Below, piece by piece: positions 1 to 12,824 of a stretch of DNA of 64,000 bases; positions within the stretch are counted from its first letter, which is position 1; each line of letters starts with the position of its first letter. The stretch lies in assembly GCA_025617745.1 (NCBI GenBank), contig CM046853.1:11362974-11426973 (forward strand), read 5' to 3'. The DNA is from Heliocidaris erythrogramma (Eukaryota > Echinodermata > Echinoidea > Camarodonta > Echinometridae). The notes under the pieces were generated by a model. It did no database searches, had not been told where the DNA came from, and saw only the letters and a program-made list of their open reading frames with translations. Position numbers and translations under genes: made by a program.

Positions 1-590
1 ATTACACCGGATTTAGATATGCAAACCAGCAATGATATATTATGTTCTGTCCCTAGCCCTGCCCCCTAAATATTCATCTCGCTCCCTCGCTCACGCTCTC
101 TCTCTTCCACGCTCTCTCTCTTCCACGCTCTCTCTCTTCCAAGCTCTCCCACGTGAGTTTCCCTGTCTTGCTCATACAATGAAGTGTGCGCTATTAACGG
201 CGTTGTACACACACATACCCCTACGTATACACACACTGTATACATATGTACTGATAGATTTTTGCGGAGCTAAGTTGCGGAGCTAAGTAGCGGCGCTGAT
301 ATGACTGGAAGTTCAAACTTTCACTCATTCTGGGGCCGATTCCGAGCCTCGTATGTATTATCACGCGATAGAATCGCGCCATGTGCAAAGACGGCAATAT
401 ATTTTTTTTTAATACAGAGGGTCGAAAGTATGGATGCGCCTTATATACGTGTGCGCCGTGTACACGCGATTATACGGTATTCAACACAAGCCCATATTTC
501 ATTCTTAGGCATGTGAAATGAAACTGTGAATGAATAAATACTGCAAAACAAATACATGCAACATGAAAATGTGAATGAAGAAATACTAAC
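1..590. other. HDAC11 intron (part), no gene seen
   Basis: This lies 3' of the last HDAC11 exon in the window on the minus strand, so it is the start of an intron running off the left edge. I looked for the next HDAC11 segment (the region around the third zinc ligand) and did not find it. Positions 80-150 hold a small CT-rich repeat made of copies of a 'ctctctcttccacg' unit. Short open frames here have no recognisable content. Confidence 0.6.
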
Positions 591-870
591 TTTTTGCGAA
601 GCCATCCCGTGGGTATATATGCCTGTTGTAGACATCCAGTATATAGACAGACTCCTTATCTTGCATGAAGTCTCTCTCATGTCCATTGCCTTGGTGAGCA
701 TCCAGGTCTAGGATCATAGCCTTCTGAATGGTACCTTGATGAAACAGGAAGCGCAGAGCCAAGGTGATGTCAGCGTAAGCACAGAAGCCCCCTCCTTGCT
801 TACTGGAGCAGTGGTGAAATCCACCTCCAATGTTTATTGCCCATCCTCTCTCCATAGCTAGTTTTGCAGC
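591..870 (-). CDS. HDAC11: HDAC11 exon with the catalytic His pair and Asp-x-His
   Basis: This exon encodes the core of the class IV deacetylase fold. It carries GGGFHHCSS, with the two active-site histidines, then GGGFCAYADITLA, then the zinc-binding LDLDAHQGNGHERDF and VYNRHIYP. These match vertebrate HDAC11 almost residue for residue. The family removes acyl groups, preferably long fatty acyl groups, from lysine in a zinc-dependent reaction. The acceptor is ttctacacag just above 870 (phase 0). The donor at 590-589 reads gttagt and leaves one base of the next codon (phase 1). The third zinc ligand of the family, an Asp, would be on a later exon outside the window. No disruption is seen in the 93 codons, so the gene looks functional. 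Confidence 0.96.
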
Positions 871-1164
871 CTGTGTAGAAGGTATGAATATAGTAAATGA
901 CAGGAAAGGACCTATCACATGTTCAGTTGGTTGAAGACTGGGTGATATTCAACCCATTCTTTCCAGTAAAGTTAATGACTATTTTATTTTCTACTTCTCA
1001 TTTATTTCCTTTGCTAGTCAACTACTGGTGTTAGAGGTTATAAGGATCTTTGGCAGACTGTAAAAGGGGAGATTGCTAACAACATAAAGTTGGATAGATT
1101 CTAGCCTGGATAGCTTACGGTAACTCACTAATACTAGCAATAATCCGCAAAAAGTACAACTTAC
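871..1164 (-). other. HDAC11 short intron
   Basis: A 294-bp intron lies between a gtaagt donor (1164-1159) and a ttctacacag acceptor (880-871). It is phase 0. It is by far the shortest HDAC11 intron here, and nothing else is seen in it. Confidence 0.9.
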
Positions 1165-1281
1165 CAAGATTGACCCTCCAGTCTGTAATCTGAGTGGTCT
1201 TAACACCTTCCTCTGAACAATGTAGTTTGGAAGCAGTGCTACAGGAGGTACCTCGGTTATACCAGCTACAGAAATACTCCA
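1165..1281 (-). CDS. HDAC11: HDAC11 exon (VQRKVLRPLR segment)
   Basis: This exon has 39 codons in phase 0 at both ends. It encodes WSISVAGITEVPPVALLPNY followed by IVQRKVLRPLRLQTGGSIL, the diagnostic HDAC11 block (human WSFAVATITEIPPV... and VQRKVLRPLRTQTGG, recalled from the family). The acceptor is a pyrimidine-rich ttcttttcag ending at 1282 and the donor is gtaagt at 1164. The segment belongs to the N-terminal part of the deacetylase fold, before the catalytic loop. No odd features. Confidence 0.95.
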
Positions 1282-4200
1282 CTGAAAAGAAATAAACAAA
1301 GAAAGAAAATATTTTACATTTTCACCAGTATACAACATTTAATGTCAGTAATTAAATGAATACAATAGACTATAAAGGAAAACAGACCTTTTCCACCAAT
1401 GTGCTTCGTCAAACTTACAGATGGGAGTCATCTACAATCTACATAAAATGTACATACAGTATATGTAAAACTCATATATACCTACGGTACTGGTAAGCCT
1501 GTGAAGCAATTTTTCAAATTTCTTTGTTTTACTTGTTACAGAGCAAGATTATAATATTATAATATAAAGATTTTTGTTGAAAAATGCATCTTAATGTGAG
1601 ACCTTCAGAGGAAAACAATGTTTTGCCATGGATTTATGCCAAGGACAAAGAATATTTAAATACATGAAATGATCACTTCACTTGCATTAAAATAAAGGCA
1701 CCTTGGAAAGATCTCTTTGATGATTACTTTTTGGAAAAAAAAACTCCATGGTGTGCAACTGTTTTTTGTTTTTTTGCAAAACGTACTACTAGTATATCCA
1801 CAGGTAAAGTAATATGTTGTTAATTTACCTACTGTTTAAAATAATTCAAATTCATTTTTATTTTTGACACTGTAAAATAATAAAGAATCCGTTTGAAGAG
1901 CATCCACACATTAAGGGCTTTATTTTGGGGTAAGTGGAGCCAATATTTTCAAACAGTTTGACCGAGTCCACAAATCTTGGAGCATCACATGTAAATTTTC
2001 CAAGGCTCCTCCCTCTTATTGCACATCCACGTCTCCATTGATTTAGTAGCGCGCATCAATTACGTTATGAATGGACACTGGATATACCGGTAAAGAGTTT
2101 TGCTCTGAAAACAGGAGTGGCATTTATTGTGTTTTGCAAATAAACAGTGTTTTTGACCTTAGTATATGTATCGTATATTTAAAGCAATTTGTTGAAAACT
2201 GATTAGGAATCCAGATGAAGCCATCTTTCTTTAATCTGTCAATACATTTAGTTTAAAAATATTGAATTTGGCGTTTAATGCATTTTCCAATGAAACTCTT
2301 CATATTTTCACCTGCATTAGAATATTAAGCAAAAGAAGTAAACAATAATTAAGATCCTTTTGTAGAGCTTTACGACCTTTTTCTCCTCTATTTTTAAATT
2401 CCCCTATTAGCTTTATGCCATGTACATGTATCTTCAGGAAAGCTACCGGGATATTTGTCACAGATATCAAAAAGATTAACATAATCACTGATTGAATTCT
2501 ATTCCTCAATCCTGATAAGACTCTTTTCATTATTATATTTTAATACAAACAAGAACTGCACATGCATGGCATTTCTACCTTGTCCTACCTACATGCCTCA
2601 TACATGTATGTCTTCATCTCAAATAAAATAATTTCTGGTTAACTGACAATGATTCTTTTATGAACATTTTTCACCAAAACAATCTATTTACAGTCTACGA
2701 TGTTGAAGAGTGCCCCCCCCCCCTTCCCTCAAAGTCTGAATCCGTTTGTTTTTCAAATTTCAAGTCACCATATATACTCCTATAGCTCCTGTTTATTTAG
2801 TTAAAAATCATAATTAGTAGGTATTCAAATCCAACGGTGATGGTGGCAAAAGCATATAAATGCGCTACAGTACATGTACAATACTTGGGACTCACAGTGG
2901 CATTTGTATGACAGGGTTTATTCCATAAATTCCCTCCAGAGCACATCCCAAATGACAAATTATGCAATATTGTATTGAGGGTGCCTCTGGGGGATATGTC
3001 TAGGTGTAAAGTGATATGGATGAAACACTCCTGAACATCACACTCTTCAAAAAGGGCGTGTATACGGTGTGTCAGTGTGTGTGTGTGTGTAGCACAGGCC
3101 GCAAACCCAAGTGTAAACCATCCCATGGCCCAGCGCAAATCAAATTTAGGTTATCATTTGGCAAAACACTTCGTGATATGAATAACCAGTAATGTAATAA
3201 CATGCATTGTAGACTTTGTCCGTGTTTTTTATTGAATTAATTGGGGTTCTTCATCAGGTTAGGCATAATACTACTTACACGTACTTGTTGATATTATCTC
3301 TAACTTATTTTTTTTAATACAATGTTATGTTGTATACATATGGCACAATTTAGCATCTGTGCAATAACATGTACATGTTTATTGTAATAATGATAGAGGG
3401 CTAGCCATATTAAATTTTGTATGATTATATGGGATATCTTAAAAGAATTGCAAAAATAACCATAACTTTTTAGTTTCAGCATAAATCCTTGTGAAATTCA
3501 TAAGAAATGCAAATGATGCTACTAAAACATTAGTTACCTACAAAATTTCATTGAGGATGGTTAAGATTTTGTCAATCAAAATCCTGTTGCATTTTTTTTA
3601 AGACACCCCATACATGTATGTCCATGTGTTGATATAGCATGACTTGCTAAATACACATAATACATGTACTGCAAGGGAGAGGTATGGGAACATTATGTAA
3701 CATGTAACATGAAGCAAAGCAGACACTCAACATGCTGCATAATCCAGGATCATTTTAGATGTATTCATTTGAGTTCTTGGATACCGCAAGAAATTACTAA
3801 ATGCTTTTGATATTTCATGATTTTGTTGTAATTGTTTTTTGCCACGTTTCTTTTAATTGAACTTTTAAACTTCAGTGGAATAACATCTGCACATTCATAA
3901 TAAAATTGAGTGGTCACAATATGTATGTCTTTTTAATTATTCCATTTGCAGGTTGACAATTTCGACCATAAAATGTAATCTTATCATCCCTGTCTGAAAT
4001 ATATGGATGTGTCAATAGCTCAGAAATTCTTCAAGAAAGTGAACTTACATGTAGTCACATTAGTGAAGAGGAATTTGGTATTCTCTATACTTTTAGGTCA
4101 ATCTTTTCAAACATTATCATAAAAGTACAGAATATTATATAAAACCAAAGTTACAGCTTTACACATTGGCATGATCATAATATTCATACATTGTAGGACT

Positions 4201-7200
4201 AAGAGCAAATACCCATGTATCGATATGTTAACAAAAAATGATAATAATCCACTTCAAACCATACCTGAACATCAAAATACATGAGGAACTCTTTTTATAT
4301 ACTGTAGAAGACCTGTTTTCTTTTACATTTTAGGGTTTTCCTGTTTTTTTCATCTATCTAAAAGCATTCTTATGAAGGGCTTTTCAATCCAGTTACAAAG
4401 AAGGACATACCATGAATATAGAAAGGGTACTAGACTAGCCAGACACAAATAAAGGTAGACAGAAATAGAATTTGAAAGGATCATATATTTCATGAAGTGA
4501 CAGGGTAGAGAATACAGCTTACGTTCTCTTTCTCTTTTTTTGATGATCCATTTTCTTCTTCCTTCTTTTTCCTTCCTTCTTCACATGGTTAGCCACCTGG
4601 AATGTCATATTCTCCCTAAAGGTCACTAATGGTCTCTTTCAAATCTTTAAATTGTGGATTTAGGGCTATTAGTCCTATTGGTTTTTACTTTAAAGATGTA
4701 TAGAATTTCTCAGAATACCAGTGCTTTTCCAGCATATCGTAGGCAGGGCAACACTATAGCTTTTTTTTCTTGGTGGTCTAGAGCAAAATATTGGGGGGTC
4801 TGTTTGCACCATATCTGTTAATGTTTTGACATCTTAGGGGTCCACTGTGAAAATTAGGAGGTTCATGTGTAGCAGACCTCTGTAAGTGTTGAGCCCTGAG
4901 AGGGGTAAGGTTATGTACCGGTATGTGAACAAATACAATATATATGATCCAAAATACAAACTTCTCATCAAATCTTAAAGTTAATGAATCAAATGCACAG
5001 CAAAAGGGGAAAATGTAAAAAGGGGAACAATAAGGCATTTAAGATTGGGGTGCTCTAAAGGACTCTAGAGAAACTCTAAAAAGCTTTGAGTAAAAATATT
5101 GATAATAGATAAACAAAACTACATACATGTATACATAATTTCTTTTGGAAGCATGTTAGTTGTACAGCAAATTTAAAAAAAGATGCTAGAAGCGAAAATG
5201 CAATTTTTACCGTCACAAGTCATATTTTCTGAAGATTCGCTAATCCGTAGGTTATTTCGGAGGGTGGTGTAACTCTGAAGGTCTATTACTACAAAGGTTC
5301 ATTATTCTGAAGGTTCATAATTCCAAAATTGAAGAAAATGTTCAAAATTCTGAAATTGAAATAAGGTTAATAATTCTGAGTGAGCACCCACTTTAATTTT
5401 TGGAATTGCAAAACTTCAGGATAATGAACCATCCTTCATTTTTTGAATTATAAATCCTATCTGATTTTTTTAATTACAAAATAAGGAACCTAGTACTGGT
5501 AGGTCATTTTCACGATGATGAATTGACACACCAAATGTGGTACCTTATTCCATATTTTTAGTCATGAACACCCTGGTATAGGAAGTGTTTGTGTTCAAAA
5601 TTATGAAACTTTGCAATTACAAACCTTCGGTTCAAAGAACCTTTGGAAATACAAGTGCCCTCTATTTTGAAACTGCAAATGTACATATTGAACAGCACTG
5701 CCTATCCATATAAACCAACTTGTAAGATATTTTAATTCTATTTTGTTTTATATAGCAAGACCATAACAATTCCAAGCAGCTGCAATGTCTTTTTCCTGTT
5801 TTTTGTAATAGAGCATAGAAAACAAGAAAAGAAATTAGAATACCTGGCTGCATGATAAAATAGCTTTTGTTTTCAATATAAAGTGAATAATATGCTTGTC
5901 AAATCTTTACACAGTTGATTTCAAATAAATGAATTCTATTGGATAATTCTTTGCAACTTAGCTTGAATTTTGCAAATCTCTCTTATCTTCAGTGGCTTAT
6001 GAAGTTCGATTTTGTCTGCTATTAGAGAAAATAAAGCAATTGTGTGGTATCGTATGTCATCACAGATGCTGACTAAATCACAAAGTGAAACCAATTAAAT
6101 GGATGAAATCAAAGGAACGATTGTCATCTGGTTTTAATCACAATAATATTATGGATTTTCTGTATGATCTTATCCAATGGTGCTCAAAATTTCAATGATT
6201 ACTGTCTCAAAAAGATTTCTTAAGATTTGGTAAGTGTACGAAGAATGGGTTACCTTAAAAATAAAGTTGAGTTCTAGATTACATTGTGAAAGAAACTGTC
6301 TCAAAGCAATTGGGAAAGGTTGATCATGTCTAAATAAGAACTGCTGTATACCGTAAGGTTTCAGAATTATAATCAGAATGATCAGAAATTGACCCAGTCT
6401 TGCTGAAAAGTCCATGCACTGCACACAGAAATGGATATATGGGACTGCACACACATGGCGTGAATGTTCGGCCCAAACACTTCCGCTACTAGTAATTCTT
6501 GTCATATTTCGAAATATGAGGGCATTGGAGGAGCAATCCTTTCAAGGGAACATTTCATTAAATGATGTTCTTTCAAACTGACATAAAAGGAATGAGAAAG
6601 CTCACAAATTATTTGTCATCTTTGCCAGAACTCAACCTTCTCTTTAAATCATGTTCCTTGAGTTTCCAAATAAGGTATAGAACATCTTGAAAATCCTGCA
6701 CCCCATATTTGTACCCCACAACTAAACCAATTTTCCACATCAATATTGACTAAGGTTACAGAATATTTAAGACGAATACAAGAATAAAAATGGAGGAAAA
6801 GAAAATAACAGAAATTTGGACTGTAAAATATCAAATCTATACTACATGGTCTCTTACATTTAAATACATGGAAACAAAATATATCAAATGAATACATAAA
6901 ACTAAGCGAAATTAAAATGTCCAATAAAAAATATGAAAATCACTAAATAAACAGGGTAAGGTCTACAAGATAGTTGAAAAGAATAATGGTTCTAAGAGGT
7001 GGAAGTCGATAAAAAGGTGTACCTTAGGAAAGCCCTCTGATATATCCTTCTGCATAGATGAGTGAACGTTGCATTGAAGAGCCCATGGGAGATGCATAAT
7101 TTAGACAAGGTAAAAATGCACAAGCGTATATTTCTCAGTTTAATATCAATTTTGAAAAATTGCTACAAATTAATCAACCACCACCATAAAATAATAAAAT

Positions 7201-9722
7201 TATTGTCTGAGAGGGCAATTAAATAATTTGCTTATAGTCATTGCATGGATGAACAAATTAAATTAATTTTGCATAGATATAAAGCATGAATTCTGCCAAG
7301 GTCCAGCACATATTAATGTCCAGGCAATGAACAATGGACTAATATATTAATAAGAAGATGAAATCTAATCTACGGTACATATGAGATAACTGTTCTACCA
7401 GAGTATTTCAGGTTTTATTTATTCCTGATCATAGTCGTGCTTTACTTATAATTGCGACACATCAGAACATGTATGCAACTATGATTGCTGATAGATGCCA
7501 GCAGGTATCAGTGGTTGTGACAGTTTTATACTATCTGTCAGGGTCAATGAGTAGTACAATTTGCAAAATTTTTCTGCATTTCCCTTGCATACATAAATCA
7601 TGTTACATGCCTCTAGATATTTGCCTTTGGATGCTCAGTTTTGCTTCAAAAATGAGAAATGAAATGTTTCAGGTAATAACCTGCCCCCCCCCACCTTCTT
7701 GGATAACTGCCATGCCAACATCAACCTCATCGTAGGATACCTATCCATCTGAGATAAATCTTCAAATGATTTCAGACTACAGACTACAGCAGCCGGAGAG
7801 ATGAATATACCAATGGCAATTGTCGTAGTGGTGTCCGAGCAGCATGTGTAATTGTCCGTGTAGTTGTTGTCAAGGTAGTAGTTGCCCAAGAAGGTAGTTA
7901 GTTGTCAAATGGTAATTGTCTCTATGGGGGTTCAATATTCAGGACTGAGGAGGTTGTTATCTACTGGGAGGGGGTAGTCTAGGGTATACTTGTCCAAGAT
8001 CAGAGAAAACATCACACAATCTACTAGAGTCAAGGAGATACTCCTTGCTAGAGAGTATTAGATGACTGTAACACACATGATACCCACTACCAATTACTAC
8101 ATGTTTTACAACCAGGTTCACCCTCATGCACATTATATGGAAAATGAGAGAGTTCAGAGATAACAAGAATTATTTTTTAATATTAAAGGAAAGATGAATA
8201 AAAGAAGAACAAAAGAAGTGCAAAATGGTAATAATGATGCATAATTTATGACAGATATGAAATGAAAATGTTCATGATTTGGCCATACATGTAGGTACAT
8301 GTAAAGCTGTACTATTGAAATATGAGATATGAAATGTGAAGACTACAAAATTTCATATTCTCAGTATTAACATTGGTGTATTTCATCACTTAAATCATTT
8401 CACTATATTGATGACAGCATACACACTTAGAGCAGCTAACATGCAAAATAGTAGGGGTATATATCTGAAGAGTACAATTCCCAATTTTAATAATTTTCAT
8501 GCGACCATAACCCCATAGACTAGTACTAATTATCCTTTTTTTAGTAAGAGCATTCAATACAATAACTTTAAAGGTTTAAGACATACATGTAAGATAACCC
8601 CATAAATCCACTACATGTATTTTGGTTGTACCTACATGTATTAGAGTTGAGTAAATTAACAAGATATGCAAAAATCCTAAAGAACTATTAAGTTTGTTTC
8701 TCCATAAATTCATATTAAGCAAATGAAAAAAATAACATATAACTATGTAAGACCATCATCTATGGCATCTCTTGTTTCCCTTCATTTCTGTCATTCAAAG
8801 CAATTCTGCATACTGTTCATACATTGTACATGTACAAGAGACTAACAAAATAAAAACAAAACTACACATGTATATTTCCTACTCTCTGTGACAATAGAAA
8901 CTACATGTACTTGGTCTCTATCAGGCTACTAAGTAATAGGTCATGAAAACTAGGAATTTTTGACATGCTGAAATTTATGCCATGACAGTAGATGAAATAA
9001 ATTTGCATCACAATGAAATTCTATCAGAAAAAGAGGATATTTTCATTATGTCCTTGATGTGCAATATATTTGACTTACCGGAGTCTAAATTTGATTAAAC
9101 AAACTTAGATGTTACTTCAATTATCAAATAATGAATATAAATTGATCTGGCTCGCACGCCACATGCAGGTAAATTTATGTGCAGCTAGCTAATGTGTGGA
9201 AAATGATTACCGTGATTAAAATGTTAAATGTCATGGCTTGCATCTCCCAGTAGAGTTAGACATGTACATGTAAATAGCATAATGTAATTTTCTCTCCTGA
9301 ACAGATCAATACAGCATATGCAATATATTTTACACAAAAAGTGTGTCTTTGAAGAATGTAATAAACATCACATTATCAATGTACGTCATCACAAAACAGA
9401 TAGACACCGTACATGTAGCTGTACAAATTAAAGTATGCCTCTACACAGTCTCCACATCATCAACATGTGAGATGAGTGTCATTTCAAGTATACATGAAGG
9501 TGTCATCTTAAAATCTGCCCTAAGGGATAATACCAAATTTGTATCATTGCGCAATTCTAGTTGTGCATCCTATTTTGCCATTGTACTCACAATATATCGG
9601 CATAGAATAAGCAGAATTTTAAATGTTCTTGTCTGCAGAAGCAAATATTTTCTTTCGTACACCCAAAGACTGTGTACATGGATGTGTAATGTAGAGAATA
9701 CATGAATAGAATGTACATGTAC
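1282..9722 (-). other. HDAC11 large intron (8.4 kb)
   Basis: This intron is phase 0, with donor gtacat at 9722 and acceptor ttcttttcag at 1282. The donor is weak after position +3. Contents seen: many TACATGTA palindromes, a TG microsatellite near 3077-3090, a C-run near 2714-2723, a repeat of GGTTCATTATTC motifs at 5228-5655, and a C-run near 7684-7692. Otherwise it is AT-rich sequence with short meaningless open frames. No gene was recognised on either strand. Confidence 0.8.
5228..5655. repeat. GGTTCATTATTC-motif interspersed repeat
   Basis: The motif aaggttcattattctgaa occurs in several degraded direct copies (for example 5295-5340), followed by inverted versions (gataatgaacc near 5421, ccttcggttcaaagaacctttgg near 5624). 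The alternation of forward and reverse copies of one short unit is typical of an old fold-back or MITE-like element. I could not fix ends or a target duplication. It lies in the large HDAC11 intron. Confidence 0.45.
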
Positions 9723-9823
9723 CTTCAAACGAGAGATGTATCGCTTTGTATGTGCTACTAAGAGATCCTCTTCTGTTGCTTCTAAAGGGCAGATTGTTGT
9801 CTCATCACATAACATCCCTTCTC
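9723..9823 (-). CDS. HDAC11: HDAC11 exon (ATEEDLLVAHTKRY segment)
   Basis: A 101-nt exon with phase 1 in and phase 0 out, giving 34 codons with the shared one. It encodes EGMLCDETTICPLEATEED then LLVAHTKRYISRLK, matching the human ASEEDLLVVHTRRYLNELK block. The acceptor is cttttttctgtag ending at 9824. Compared with human HDAC11 the linker before this block (KEEKLLSDSML in human) is a few residues shorter here. That is either real or a small missed alternative splice site. Confidence 0.93.
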
Positions 9824-10230
9824 CTACAGAAAAAAGAAAACCAACAGAAAAAAGAGAAATTATGCAGAGAAGTCGGATGGCAGTAAAAATAAATAGCATT
9901 AATACATGTAAGTTATTTCTTCATTCCTGGTCACTTTACTGGATTCTCAATTCATGCTTTTTAACCACTATTTCACACAACATTTATCACAAGACAATTG
10001 TCTTTTAAATATAAATAAAATTGCAGGCCATTTTATGGCGAATAATATTAGGCATAAATGTATCTTGACAAAACTCCACCATTGGCATCATTAGAGCACT
10101 TTGTATTGAGGGATGTATCATCAAATTTATTGACAAGTTAGCTGATAATTTTCCAACTTAGAGTTCTTCATTTTTTTTGATTTGCCAACAACCTATGAAA
10201 ATTCCAAGCTGCTGTCGTCTAATCTTAATG

Positions 10231-10259
<29 letters not shown>
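10231..10259. repeat. Poly-G tract (about 29 G)
   Basis: An uninterrupted G run lies in an HDAC11 intron. It reads as C on the transcribed pre-mRNA strand. Homopolymers this long are prone to length change and to assembly error. Confidence 0.9.
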
Positions 10260-10261
<2 letters not shown>

Positions 10262-10681
10262 TCACACCTCTAAAATTCAATTCAAATTATAAATAATAAT
10301 AATAATATTCCGCTTTTATATAGCGTCTAATACATTGGCGATGTCTCTAAACACTTTATATTCTTACCCCGGTCATCGGATTCTGGCTTGCCCGCGCACA
10401 ATGTATGCACATTCTCCACTCCCTGGGGAGTATTCCAGCAATCTGCCGTGGCGCTCACATTGCTAAGCAAGCGACATTAACTTATCATTGAAATGCATCA
10501 ACATTTTAATTTGTAACTAAGCAGCAACAACTTTAGAGGGAGAAAGAAGAAAAAACTTGCCACAAAAAATACCACCGTGACAAATGACTGTATAATGACA
10601 CACTATAAAATGAAATATTGACTTTTATAATATATGTAGACCTACATGTAAATGTGCTACAATTCAACCTACCTGCATTAA

Positions 10682-11077
10682 CCCTTTCAAGACAACTGAC
10701 CACATTTTGTGGTTTAGCTCAATAACTTTTGATTCAGAGCCCTAGAACAATATACCAGATACATGATTAGAAAGAGCAAAAATTTATGCACACTGTGTCC
10801 ATTTTTGTTGCATGACTTCATAGCGTTTGATGCCAGGAATTTTAAAAATGAGAGCATGCCTTAAAATCCTTAAATTGGCAACACATTGAGGTTTAAATTA
10901 TTGTTTTCTATCAAAATTGGCAATTTTTTTTCAACTTTTTGTTAAAGTTCCTAACCATGTATGTTGGTTTCAAAGACATTACATTTTATTAGAACCATTC
11001 AACCATGTAGCATTAAAAGAAAATTATTATTTGAAGAACAAAATGACTTGTGATCAATTCAGCCTGTCATGAAAAGG
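10682..11077. mobile_element. TTAA-flanked MITE (piggyBac-like ends)
   Basis: The segment is bounded by TTAA at 10678-10681 and 11078-11081. The left end reads CCCTTTCAAGACAACTGA. The reverse complement of the right end reads CCTTTTCATGACAGGCTGA. The ends therefore match at about 14 of 17 positions. TTAA target duplications and C-rich ends are the hallmark of piggyBac-type elements. It is 396 bp and carries no transposase, so it is non-autonomous. It sits in an HDAC11 intron. Confidence 0.65.
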
Positions 11078-12179
11078 TTAAAATTCATATTATACACACA
11101 ACATATATCTACTGCTCGACAGTAACTCAGCAGGTTCTGTCAACAGAGGTAACAGCTTTACATGTAGGTGTAAAGACTAATTTGACTTCTTCATTTTCTA
11201 TGCAATGTGTGAAAAAAACATACACTATGTCTTTTTATCAATTTTATTACATCCAAAAATGAAAACCTCTCGACCGTTGACTAACATTCTTTTGTGTTTC
11301 ACTACCATTGATCAATTGTTAAAATCAAGAGATTTTTCATGTTTGGATGAAATAAATGGATAAAAGACCTACAGTGTGCATGTTAAAGGGACACACTGCA
11401 GAATCACCCTTCTTCATTTTGGTATAAATTGATAACTTAACATTTGGAATCCATATGACATGTACATTTTCTGTAACATTTTTGGCAAGATACAATCAAG
11501 CAAATTCCAGGTAATTGCTGGGGTTTCTACTCATACTGATAAGCTAAATTAGTCATATTTACACATCATATGTCTGTGACCCACAAAGCAAGGGAGCTAT
11601 TCAGCTGAGGCAAGTTTTCATCTATTGTGAATCTTCTAAAACTATCTTTTGGTTTGCATCACATGAAGAAAGTGATTGGGTACGGTAATCCTTGAAATTG
11701 CACTTTCACTCTAGATACAAGTAATGTGGAATACAATTCTACATTTTTGTACTTTGCCTAATGCATGATGACAGTGATACATGTACATGTATGATGATCA
11801 GTGCTTATGCCCTTAGACATGAAATTTCAACTACATTCTGCCATGATCCAGGTGTATTACACTGGTGACTGGTAGAAAGAAATTCTGTAAATATTTGGAG
11901 TATTACACCGGAGCTTGTCTAAGCTGAGGTAACTGTACTGTACACATGTAGGTACACAGTTGTTTTCATGTACCTCAAAATGATTTTTTAGACATTAAGA
12001 CGGTTCCAAACAAATGCCACGAACAAGACAAATCAAACATTTCAGGAATACCTCTGAATTCTGAAGCCACACTATAAGAGAAGCAGCACGTTCATACCGA
12101 TTTCCTAGGAGCCAAATTTCTTTATGACAGAGCATGGCAACACAGGAGTAGCATCTTTATAGATTCTTTGACCACTAAC

Positions 12180-12537
12180 CTTTGAGTACGTTGTACACCT
12201 TTCCCCATTTTCCTGAGTCAAATGGATGCAATTTCTCAAATCCAAGGAAGCTAATATTGTAGTCAGGTGAGTAGATTATAGGCCATTGATGAGGTTCCAC
12301 ATTTAAGTACAGTTTTGATTTTTGTATTCTTTCCTTGATTTTTGCATATTGTTCTGCAGTTTCTTGTTCTGTTCTTTCTTCCTCTTTGTCTTCCTCCTCC
12401 ATTTCATCACTTTCAGAAGTCCTTCTTTCATCTAGTCTTTCTTTTGGCATAGAACCTTGGCTTTGTTCTACATCATTATTTGTCCCTGAAAGTGGAGTCT
12501 CCTCGCTATTATTTTGATTATCAGTGACAGTCTCCAT
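12180..12537 (-). CDS. HDAC11: HDAC11 first coding exon with acidic N-terminal extension
   Basis: The C-terminal part of this exon (HQWPIIYSPDYNISFLGFEK then LHPFDSGKWGKVYNVLK) matches the N-terminus of vertebrate HDAC11. Before it lie about 75 residues without counterpart in the human protein: a polar, acidic stretch (METVTDNQNNSEETPLSG..., ESDEMEEEDKEEERTEQE) and a basic helix-like AKIKERIQKSKLYL. I chose ATG 12537-12535 because it is the first Met after a good acceptor (atttgacag ending at 12551). The frame stays open upstream, but only by reading through a MITE. An earlier coding exon cannot be excluded. The exon ends in phase 1 with a gttagt donor. Confidence 0.88.
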
Positions 12538-12550
12538 TCCGGTATCTTCA
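12538..12550 (-). other. Probable 5' UTR end and splice acceptor of HDAC11
   Basis: The acceptor tttgacag ends at 12551. The 13 bases up to the ATG would be untranslated if the start is at 12537. This implies at least one upstream exon, probably non-coding. Confidence 0.6.
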
Positions 12551-12623
12551 CTGTCAAATAAAAAATGAAAAGCAATATAATCTTTAGTCCATGTTAAATC
12601 TCTTTCTATAGGTGGGCAGAGTA

Positions 12624-12821
12624 CTGTAAAACAAGAAACTTTCACGACATCAAACTTTCCCGAATTGTTAATGACAGCCAATTTTGCAGCAAGAAACTTT
12701 CACAAATTGCAATGATTTTATGTTGTTTCAATTGTGACTTGATTATTACGCGGCATGAAACTTTTGGGAATCTCGGCCACTCGTGAAAGTTTCATGCACA
12801 TGAAAATTTCTAGTTTTACAG
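12624..12821. mobile_element. 198-bp MITE with TA target duplication
   Basis: The element is bounded by TA (12622-12623 and 12822-12823). The left end is CTGTAAAACAAGAAACTTTC. The reverse complement of the right end is CTGTAAAACTAGAAATTTTC. The AAACTTTCAC motif recurs inside in both orientations. The TA duplication and AT-rich ends fit a Tc1/mariner-type MITE. It sits about 75 bp upstream of the HDAC11 exon acceptor, which creates a spurious open frame into the exon. Confidence 0.75.
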
Positions 12822-12824
12822 TAT

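Larger units (their letters stand above)
9824..12179 (-). other. HDAC11 intron (2.4 kb) with a G29 tract and a MITE
   Basis: This intron is phase 1, with donor gttagt at 12179 and acceptor ctgtag at 9824. It contains a run of about 29 G at 10231-10259, a short (AAT)n stretch followed by a SINE-like AATAATATTCCGC sequence at about 10291-10480, and a TTAA-flanked MITE at 10682-11077. No coding sequence was recognised. Confidence 0.85.

Noticed and set aside
441-701. Open frames overlapping the HDAC11 exon in other frames
   Set aside because: They are shadows of the HDAC11 exon. They contain no family motif and cross a splice site.
12551-12681. Extension of the HDAC11 first exon upstream to the Met at 12681
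   Set aside because: It reads through a good splice acceptor and into a MITE, so the open frame is accidental.
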